A stretch of DNA of 9,167 nucleotides from CAZMFZ01 sp964565665. Lineage in GTDB: Bacteria; Bacteroidota; Bacteroidia; Cytophagales; UBA9547. The notes beneath the pieces were generated by a model. That model did no database searches. It saw only the letters and a list, made by a program, of their open reading frames with translations, and was not told where the DNA came from. Both the position numbers and the translations under genes were made by a program. The stretch's first letter is position 1, and each line of letters opens with the position of its first letter. Where the stretch lies: contig CAZMFZ010000130.1 in assembly GCA_964565665.1 (NCBI GenBank), positions 1 through 9,167 on the forward strand. The letters are read 5' to 3'. Below are positions 1 through 6,715 of this stretch, one piece after another.

Positions 1-48
1 AGTTGGCAGTACTTATTTTAAAAGAAATTAATATTAATAAAATATTAT

Positions 49-2409
49 TTAAAGTAAAAATTTTTCAAAAGACTTAACAAAGATTTTATTCTTATTTTCT
101 GTTTTTTGAACGGTATTTTTAATGCTTGGTATTGATTTTTCGTATCTATTACTATAAAAAGAAATAGCTTTCTCAATGTACACTATTTTGGAATCGGCTA
201 TATATTCCTGCAAACCCAATGAATGTAAAATGCTTGAAGTCATTCTACTCAAAAACGTGTTGCCTTGGTAAGCCAACACGGGTAAGTTACCGCTCAAAGC
301 TGCCCAAGCCGTAAGTCCTGCTCCGTAGTTAAAAGTATCTAAAAACAAATCGGCCAATTCGCAACGAACTATATGCTCATCGAAAGGTATGGATGCTGCA
401 AAAACAAGCCTATAAGTACCAATTTCATGTTTTCGCAGTTCATTAATCAGGTTATATTCTGCTTCCTTGCTATCGTTGTTGAATACCCAAAACACACTAT
501 TGGGGCATTGTTTAAGTATAGTCATACAGGCTTCAAACCAATCTGGACTCATCTTTTGGGTGCTATTGAAACAGGCAAATACAAATGCATTTTCGGGTAA
601 ACCAAAATCAGATCTTGTAAATTTTTTCGTAGATTTTTCTAATGGAGATAAAAAAGCAAAATGGTCTAAGTAGATTATTTGTTCTGAAAAACCACTTTGC
701 ATTTCTTCACTTATCGCTATTTTATCTGCAATGGTGTATGGCAAAAAGGAAGCTCCCATGGTGTCCAAATATCCCATATAATGTACTTGCTTTTTTACTG
801 GTTGCAGTGCAAAAATACCTGGTTTGGAAAATGTGGTATTCCCTGCCAAATCAATCAATACCTCTATCTCATCGTTGTATATTTCTTTGGCTGCTTCCAA
901 TTCGCTATAGCCAGTAAAGTCTTTAAATACGGTGGCTGTAGCTTTGAAATGGGCATAATGCTGATCGTTTGCATTGGTGAGTGCATACGCATAAATGTCG
1001 ATATCTAATTCGCCAAAATACAAAAACAAATCCTTTAGAATAATACCTACCGCATGTTCTCTAAAATCTGGAGACACAAATCCTATTCTCCTTCTGGTAT
1101 GATTATGATTTTTAGGATTTGCCGTTTTATAGTCGTCAAACTGTATTTTAAATTTCTTTACATTTTTTTCCAAATTAGCCGCATTTTTTTTGGCAAGTGC
1201 CAAGTGTAGAGCTTGTTCTATTGGAAAATAATTGAGCGTAAGCGTTTGTAAATCAAATTGTTGGGTATCGTTTGCAGTAAATTCAATAATTCTTCTTTTT
1301 ATTTCTTCAACCGTTTCTTCATATCGTTCCCAATTGCATATTTTTTGATCAAATAGTGCCTTATGAAAAAACAATACATGGTTGATTTCGGCACAAAATG
1401 TATAGCTTTTTTGATAGTGAATATTGGCTTTGCTATAGTTTTTTAGCACTTCATTTACCTGCGCTACATTGAAATGATATTCGCCATTGTTAGGTTCTAT
1501 CTCAATCGTTTTTTCAAATAGTTTTCTTGCCAAATCTATCTCTCCAGCATGTTGGTGCAAGCCAGCAAGCGTATTGTAAGCCTTTACAAAATCGGGCTTT
1601 AGTTGGATTATTTTTTTGTAAATCGTCTTGGCTTCTGCTTTAAAACCGTCTGCAAACTTCATATTGGCATATAAAAACAAGGCTTCTACATTGCTAGGTT
1701 CAATGTTTATTGCTTTTTCTAAATGGTTTTTAGCACCTACAAAATCATCTTTTTCTACTAAAATTTGAGCATAGCTTACCAAAGCTTGTACATAATTCGG
1801 ATTGATTTCTAATGCCTTAAAAACATATTTTTCTGTTAATTCCTTGTCATTTAATAGTAAATAAATATTACCCAAATTATAATTAACTTCAGCAATCAAA
1901 GGATTGATTTTGAGGGCTTTGATTAATAGCTCTTTTGATTCTTCATATTTTTTGAAATGCTGAAGGGTATTTGCTAAATTATTGAGTGTAGAATACTCAT
2001 TGGGATCTATCGCTAAGGCTTTTCTAAAATAAGCTTCTGCAATAGCAAATTCATTTTTCTGTTTATGATATCTTCCTAATTGAAATAAAGCTCTTTCATG
2101 TTTAGAATCAACGTCAACACATTTTCTAAAATGAAGCTGCGCATTGTCCCACTGATTGGCTTTAATGTACAAAAGCCCATTCAGATACAATAAAGGTGCA
2201 TGATTGGGGTAATAATGCAAACCTTGGGCAACCCCATCGAAACTTTCTTTGAAATTATTCGCATTAAACGTAAGTTGGGCAAGGGCATACAATCCTTCCA
2301 AATGGCTAGGATTGTTTTGCAGCCCTTGCTTGAGCAATGCTTCCGCTTTCGCAAATTCTTTGCGATGATAAGCTGCAATAGCTTCTTCAAACCAATGTTC
2401 AATAGCCAT
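49..2409 (-). CDS. TPR-repeat protein with C-terminal GT41 (OGT/SPINDLY-like) glycosyltransferase domain
   Basis: A cytoplasmic protein of 786 residues with no signal peptide or membrane segment. Residues 1-343 form ten consecutive TPRs, nearly all exactly 34 residues long (typical endings are AIDPNE, KINPLI, EINPNY and EIEPNN). After a linker, residues 441-745 match the GT41 catalytic region: IGFVSPDFREH (442-452, His452), DLAGNT (520-525), YMGYLDTMGA (544-553), FNSTQK (614-619, Lys619), EHIVR (678-682) and LADLFLDT (685-692). GT41 enzymes transfer GlcNAc or another sugar from a nucleotide donor to Ser/Thr of proteins; TPRs select the target. Here the region equivalent to the human HTTGMD motif reads GLTAWA (698-703), so the usual His and Asp are missing and donor or activity may differ. 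The ATG lies 5 bases after the TIGR03032 stop, so the two genes are probably co-transcribed; AGGA ends 3 bases before this ATG. The fold assignment is strong; acceptor and sugar are unknown. Confidence 0.9.
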   Translation of the reverse strand: MAIEHWFEEAIAAYHRKEFAKAEALLKQGLQNNPSHLEGLYALAQLTFNANNFKESFDGVAQGLHYYPNHAPLLYLNGLLYIKANQWDNAQLHFRKCVDVDSKHERALFQLGRYHKQKNEFAIAEAYFRKALAIDPNEYSTLNNLANTLQHFKKYEESKELLIKALKINPLIAEVNYNLGNIYLLLNDKELTEKYVFKALEINPNYVQALVSYAQILVEKDDFVGAKNHLEKAINIEPSNVEALFLYANMKFADGFKAEAKTIYKKIIQLKPDFVKAYNTLAGLHQHAGEIDLARKLFEKTIEIEPNNGEYHFNVAQVNEVLKNYSKANIHYQKSYTFCAEINHVLFFHKALFDQKICNWERYEETVEEIKRRIIEFTANDTQQFDLQTLTLNYFPIEQALHLALAKKNAANLEKNVKKFKIQFDDYKTANPKNHNHTRRRIGFVSPDFREHAVGIILKDLFLYFGELDIDIYAYALTNANDQHYAHFKATATVFKDFTGYSELEAAKEIYNDEIEVLIDLAGNTTFSKPGIFALQPVKKQVHYMGYLDTMGASFLPYTIADKIAISEEMQSGFSEQIIYLDHFAFLSPLEKSTKKFTRSDFGLPENAFVFACFNSTQKMSPDWFEACMTILKQCPNSVFWVFNNDSKEAEYNLINELRKHEIGTYRLVFAASIPFDEHIVRCELADLFLDTFNYGAGLTAWAALSGNLPVLAYQGNTFLSRMTSSILHSLGLQEYIADSKIVYIEKAISFYSNRYEKSIPSIKNTVQKTENKNKIFVKSFEKFLL

Positions 2410-2414
2410 AAATC

Positions 2415-3506
2415 CTATACAATATTTGGCATTTGATCTGGCGCTTTATCACTAGGCGCTGCCCAATAGGTAGCATTGGGAGTTACTATGGCTCTTCGAA
2501 AATCTTCTTTGCTGGTATTCAATAGGCCAGGACGTCTAAAACCTGGAATTACCTGCACATCGTATATTTCTTCTACCGAATTTTCATATTTTATTTGAGC
2601 TACTTTGGTCATGGTAGGCATGTGTACCGCCACTATGCCTGAGAAAGTTGATTTTTTAGAGATTGGCAAATCTTTGAACGATGAGCTGTTTTGGCGAATT
2701 TTTGACATGCCAATAAATAGGAAATCGCCATATTTCACAAATCCCCTACAAAACCCATCGAAATCGCAAACCACTTCATGCTTTTGGGTAGCCAAATCTA
2801 TTTTTAGAAGCTCGCCACTTGCAGATTGCAATATATATAATTGGTTGTCGTACACCCTAGGCGAATGTGGCATTGCCAATCCTCCCAACATAATTTCATT
2901 TGTTTCTACATCTATCAAAATTCCCCCATTTGCTTTGGTTGGTCTCCAGCCTTCATGCGTATCTGATTGTCCAAGCGCAGTCACGTATTTAGGTTTATTG
3001 TCTACCAAAGCCAATCCATTCAGATGGCATCTGTCTTCTGGAGCCAGTTCTGAGATAAAATTGGGCTTCCAAATAGGCGTGAAACTCATATTAAAATCAA
3101 TGGTACAAAGGCAGGAGAATCGGGTGTTTACGCCTACTATATTGTTGCCTATAAAGTGCATGTCGTGCATATCCACATTGCCTGTATAATAACTAGCTCG
3201 GGGCACATACAAAGTATCATAAATATCGGGCTTGGCAGGGTACGTGGGTCCCAAATCGGGATGGTGTGCCAATACCAATACTTCGTCAGATGTAGCTATT
3301 GCCATTCTGTTACCATCTACAGCTATGCCCATAGCTTGTTTGAAATCGCGAGGCAATTGAATCAATTTCTCTTTGTCGGGAGCACTTAATATAATTACTT
3401 TCCCTGCTTGATAGGTGCTAATCACAAGGTTTATGCCCAGGTCATGCATTAACTCAGGCATGTTAGGCGAAAATGTACAAGAAAACGGAGGAAGAAGTTG
3501 GCTCAT
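2415..3506 (-). CDS. TIGR03032 family protein of unknown function
   Basis: A protein of 363 residues with no signal peptide, so probably cytoplasmic. I recognise the family from its run of motifs: STYQAGK (30-36), DMHDMHF (112-118), NTRFSCLCT (127-135), RCHLNGLA (159-166), ALGQSDTHEGWR (177-188), MPHSPRVYDNQLYILQSASG (212-231), GFCRGF (251-256) and GMSKIR (266-271). TIGR03032 is a conserved family without known function. The recurring short beta-strand pattern with G/D turns, for example around 60-80, 165-200, 220-240 and 285-305, suggests a beta-propeller (inference). Strongly conserved His, Asp, Cys and Arg residues in these motifs could form an active or ligand-binding site. It is the first gene of a two-gene unit with the TPR-glycosyltransferase, which suggests a shared pathway. 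The ATG at 3506 has an A/T-rich leader and no Shine-Dalgarno sequence, and the stop is TAG. Family call firm; function open. Confidence 0.88.
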   Translation of the reverse strand: MSQLLPPFSCTFSPNMPELMHDLGINLVISTYQAGKVIILSAPDKEKLIQLPRDFKQAMGIAVDGNRMAIATSDEVLVLAHHPDLGPTYPAKPDIYDTLYVPRASYYTGNVDMHDMHFIGNNIVGVNTRFSCLCTIDFNMSFTPIWKPNFISELAPEDRCHLNGLALVDNKPKYVTALGQSDTHEGWRPTKANGGILIDVETNEIMLGGLAMPHSPRVYDNQLYILQSASGELLKIDLATQKHEVVCDFDGFCRGFVKYGDFLFIGMSKIRQNSSSFKDLPISKKSTFSGIVAVHMPTMTKVAQIKYENSVEEIYDVQVIPGFRRPGLLNTSKEDFRRAIVTPNATYWAAPSDKAPDQMPNIV

Positions 3507-3685
3507 TAAGATAATTTATTTGCTTGAAGGTAATAAAAAGAAGTTTGCAAAGAATATGAATTTTATCGAATTTTCATATGCTGATTATAATGCTATTTGA
3601 TACACTGATTTATAAAAATTGTTACTATTTGTAAAATAAGTAAATCTGTATTTTTATATTTAACATTAATATTTTCTACTTTTAG
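3507..3685 (-). promoter_or_regulatory. Probable promoter region of the TIGR03032-glycosyltransferase unit
   Basis: This AT-rich gap lies between the hairpin that follows the upstream gene and the ATG of the TIGR03032 gene, so a promoter for the two-gene unit is expected here. Read on the minus strand, TATTCTTTG at 3556-3548 resembles the Bacteroidota -7 element TAnnTTTG but has one extra base, and no good TTG element lies at the usual distance upstream. A TATAAT string at 3589-3584 is another weak candidate. No RNA gene, riboswitch or credible small ORF is visible. A promoter somewhere in the gap is likely; neither box is proven. Confidence 0.35.
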
Positions 3686-3721
3686 AAAAACCAAGAAAAT
3701 GTGTAAAAAACTTTCTTACAC
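3686..3721 (-). terminator. Probable intrinsic terminator after the outer-membrane protein gene
   Basis: Read on the minus strand, the sequence 10 bases after the TAA stop can form a 9-bp stem, GTGTAAGAA paired with TTTTTACAC (one G-T pair, three-base loop), at 3721-3701. A T-rich stretch with TTTT and TTTTT runs follows down to 3686. On the plus strand the same stem has an A-C mismatch and lacks a good T tract, so it suits the minus direction. The stem is AT-rich and not strong, but its position directly after a stop codon and before the longest intergenic gap supports the call. Confidence 0.6.
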
Positions 3722-3731
3722 GTATCAAAAC

Positions 3732-6686
3732 TTAAAGCCTCTTAATAGGAATGCCTATTTCAAAAGGGCTAAATAGAGGGCTATTCGCAATATTTATATT
3801 GTACCTGAGGAAAATAGGTAAATTTAAAATACTAAATATCTTCATATCTAGTATAAGTTCCGCACCTAGTGTTTCTAGATAAGTAGTAGTATTATTTTGA
3901 TACAGAGCATAATCTCGAATCGGATCAGCTCTAAAAATAGCTTGATATTGGTCTTGCTGCTGCACTCCAAAATCGTAAAAAATATTTCCCCTTATTCTCA
4001 AAAAGTAGAGCAATCCGGCAAATCCCCAATCGGGATAGGCAATTGGAAAATGGTAATTTATACCCACACGAGCCAAATTTCCGCCAAATATTTGCCTTGG
4101 CGAATGTCCTTTAGGATAATAAAAATTATTTAAGTAACGGTAAGCTGGATGGTAACTGTCGTGCTGCCAACCGCCTTCGAGTACGAAATTGTGATTTATA
4201 AAAAAACCAGGAAACGCTAGTTCATAAATTAAGCTCAACTGGCTGGCTTGAGGCAAATTTATACTTCTTTTATACTGTATGTCAATATAATGACCTAAAT
4301 GAGGGTATATATTCTGGATAGCCTTTCTTCTTGCATTGCTAAAAATAATTTGCCCATCAAGTGATTGAAAATAAGTGTCACGCATGGGATCTACTATTCC
4401 ATTGGCTTCTACCACAACTGAGGTATCTGATATTGAACCATTTTTTCTATCCGCTGCTTTGAGATTAATTTTCCTGTTATTTAAATAAGAGAAAGTGTAA
4501 TTGGTGCTGAAAACTAATTCTCTCTGGAAAATTCCACTGGTTAAATTTAGAGGGATGCTTATTCCCCCTTTCAATCCCGTTTCTTCTACTTCGTATTTAA
4601 AGTCGAGTTCTCTAAAATTATTTTTAAAAATACTTGCATTGATAATGGGGAAATACCTGCCATAAGATGCACCAAAAAAATAGCGTTCTGATTTCTCATT
4701 GGCATTATAAGTGATGCCTGTAGTGAGTGAAAAATTATTGAGTATATTATTAGAGTAAAAAGTGATGCCGTAGTTTGGTTGTAGAAATTCAGGAATCCAG
4801 CTGTGATAGTTTATCAAATTTCTAAACTGCAAATATTTTTTTATCGGCAAAGAATCATTTGATACTTTTTTGAGTATACTCCCCCCTTCTGCTTTCATCG
4901 CCACTAAATCAAACTTAGTTTGTTGTGAAATATTTATTATGTTAAATAGGCTAAAGTCTACATTGTCCATATTTACAGTATATAATTTATTGCCCATTTT
5001 TGAAAACTGGCTGAAGATTAATTTTTCACCATCTGGGCTTAGAGCGGGCTGGTAATTTCCTATCGCCCTTGAAGTAATTTGATACGATTGTTGGTTATTA
5101 GGCTTTACAGCAAAAATATTGTCGATGCCAGAAAAAGATGCTTCGAAGTATATGGTGGAATCGGTCGGGAAATTAATTCCCATAATATTATTTGAAAACG
5201 GCACCAAAATTTGAATCTCACCTGAATTGATATTTTGACTTATAAGAGCCATTTCTCCCACTTTATTTCTAACAGAAGAAATAATTGAAATATTATCAGC
5301 ACTGAATTTGGGATAGGTATAAAATAAATTATCTGGATTTGGAAGTATTGAAATTAGATTTCCATTGGCTGCATCAATTATATGAAGTGAATATTGCTGA
5401 TTTGTGGTTTGCTCTACTGCCACTATTTGCGTAGCCTCTTGCGAAAGTGCAGGAGAAAAATATTTAGTTTTGGTGTTAAGTGTAGCCGTTTTTTCTGATT
5501 GCAAATCAAAGATTTTCAAAATAGAATAATTGAAATTTCCCCATCTGGCATCAAATCTGAGTTCACTCCATACAATTTTACCATTTTTATAGTCATAATA
5601 ATTATCTGTAGAATAGCCTTGTGTTTTCAATTTGGTTTCGTTTCCTTCTTTATCAAACTTTGTAAAATAGGGAATTTGCTTGTAGCTAGATTTTAACACA
5701 ATAATCTCTTCATTATTAATAAAATAAGGGTATTCGTAGTGGGTAACAGTATTGCGTTTAGGCAATGTTTTCACACTTTCAGCCTTTGTTTGCTTCAAAG
5801 TATCAAGTTCTTGTTTCCATTTTTGATGAAAAGAATTGATTGTATTTTTATAAAAACGAGCTGAATTATCTTGCTTACCAGTTCGGTTGTAAATGGCTCG
5901 TGAAAACGGATATACCACATATCTATAAGAAGTGGCATCGCCAAATACGCCTTTCCAAAATTCGTTTCCATACATTTCTCTGCCATATACACACATCAAA
6001 TAGCCCAAATTGTAATGATTTGGCACATAATCTCTAAATGAACCGTTGCGAACTTTCATGTAGCTATATATGGTACCCGATAATCCTAGGCTTCTAAAAG
6101 GATTGAAAAAAGAAGGCAACCTGCCCCTGCCCTGTTCGGAGAGCGCTGTTTCGGTTACTACTGCATCGCCTTCCCAAAACCAATTGGGTACGGCCAAGCC
6201 ATTGGCAAACGCCCAACCATTTTGCCCAAAAAATACATTGGCTACCAACGATGCCCCACGTCTGCCATTGGTAAACTGCAACACATGGCGATATTCATGT
6301 ATTGCCAATAAATCAAGCCATGGAATAGAACCTAAGGTATTGCTTTCTTGCAATGGATTTGTGAAAAACTCTGATTTAAAAGGGGCTAGAGCCACATAGC
6401 CATTGGAAATCACAGTTTGGTTTTGCAATGTGATATTGATTTTGTGTTTCTTATTGCCAATAGAAACCCGATTATTAGCCTCCAAATATTTGACTGTATT
6501 TACCACACGTTGTGCTTGGCCTTCTAATCCTTTCGGGAAAATCACCCTAACTTCATCAGTATCAATCATTTGCCATTTGAAAGAGGGTGGAAAGCCACCA
6601 AATGTTTGAGAGAATATTTTCTCAGGCAATAAAACCCAAATTATAATAAGCAGTAATATTGGTTTGAAATAACAACGTAAGTACAT
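3732..6686 (-). CDS. Outer-membrane protein with HEXXH peptidase-like domain, TolB/PD40 propeller and C-terminal beta-barrel
   Basis: A protein of 984 residues. A signal peptide is evident: basic start, hydrophobic run at 9-20, then IFSQ with likely cleavage near residue 27. Residues 40-290 resemble a gluzincin (peptidase MA-like) domain, with HEYRH at 130-134 and a plausible third zinc ligand Glu172 in NWFWEGDAVVTE (168-179). Residues 317-575 hold about six propeller blades of the PD40/WD40-like type; the clearest is PALSPDGEKLIFS (547-559). After a linker, residues 630-984 show alternating hydrophobic/polar strands typical of an outer-membrane beta-barrel. The chain ends in KRL rather than the aromatic residue common in such barrels. 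It would face the periplasm and sit in the outer membrane; substrate and activity are unknown. Annotation pipelines may call such proteins TolB, but it is not the 430-residue Tol-Pal protein. It starts 29 bases after nuoL and could be co-transcribed with it. Confidence 0.82.
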   Translation of the reverse strand: MYLRCYFKPILLLIIIWVLLPEKIFSQTFGGFPPSFKWQMIDTDEVRVIFPKGLEGQAQRVVNTVKYLEANNRVSIGNKKHKINITLQNQTVISNGYVALAPFKSEFFTNPLQESNTLGSIPWLDLLAIHEYRHVLQFTNGRRGASLVANVFFGQNGWAFANGLAVPNWFWEGDAVVTETALSEQGRGRLPSFFNPFRSLGLSGTIYSYMKVRNGSFRDYVPNHYNLGYLMCVYGREMYGNEFWKGVFGDATSYRYVVYPFSRAIYNRTGKQDNSARFYKNTINSFHQKWKQELDTLKQTKAESVKTLPKRNTVTHYEYPYFINNEEIIVLKSSYKQIPYFTKFDKEGNETKLKTQGYSTDNYYDYKNGKIVWSELRFDARWGNFNYSILKIFDLQSEKTATLNTKTKYFSPALSQEATQIVAVEQTTNQQYSLHIIDAANGNLISILPNPDNLFYTYPKFSADNISIISSVRNKVGEMALISQNINSGEIQILVPFSNNIMGINFPTDSTIYFEASFSGIDNIFAVKPNNQQSYQITSRAIGNYQPALSPDGEKLIFSQFSKMGNKLYTVNMDNVDFSLFNIINISQQTKFDLVAMKAEGGSILKKVSNDSLPIKKYLQFRNLINYHSWIPEFLQPNYGITFYSNNILNNFSLTTGITYNANEKSERYFFGASYGRYFPIINASIFKNNFRELDFKYEVEETGLKGGISIPLNLTSGIFQRELVFSTNYTFSYLNNRKINLKAADRKNGSISDTSVVVEANGIVDPMRDTYFQSLDGQIIFSNARRKAIQNIYPHLGHYIDIQYKRSINLPQASQLSLIYELAFPGFFINHNFVLEGGWQHDSYHPAYRYLNNFYYPKGHSPRQIFGGNLARVGINYHFPIAYPDWGFAGLLYFLRIRGNIFYDFGVQQQDQYQAIFRADPIRDYALYQNNTTTYLETLGAELILDMKIFSILNLPIFLRYNINIANSPLFSPFEIGIPIKRL

Positions 6687-6715
6687 AAAATGAGGTTTTT
6701 ATGAGGCTAAAGAAA

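Noticed and set aside
1..48. Possible end of a convergent plus-strand gene: frame 1 reads SWQYLF then TAA at 19-21.
   Set aside because: Only six codons are visible and nothing identifies a family. The remaining bases are AT-rich, with no GC-containing hairpin that could serve as a terminator.
2605..3189. Plus-strand open frame of 194 codons opposite the TIGR03032 gene.
   Set aside because: It lies fully antisense to a gene with clear family motifs, its composition is unlike a real protein, and no start signal or family resemblance is visible.
3558..3574. Direct repeat GAATTTT at 3558-3564 and 3568-3574 upstream of the TIGR03032 gene.
   Set aside because: Seven-base AT-rich repeats are expected by chance in such sequence, and no further copies or symmetry support an operator.
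6070..6399. Plus-strand open frame of 109 codons opposite the HEXXH region.
   Set aside because: It mirrors the conserved peptidase-like domain on the other strand and shows no recognisable motif.
3732..6686. Annotation of this gene as the Tol-Pal protein TolB.
   Set aside because: Only the propeller part resembles TolB. The protein is more than twice as long, has a HEXXH domain and a barrel, and no tol or pal gene is nearby.
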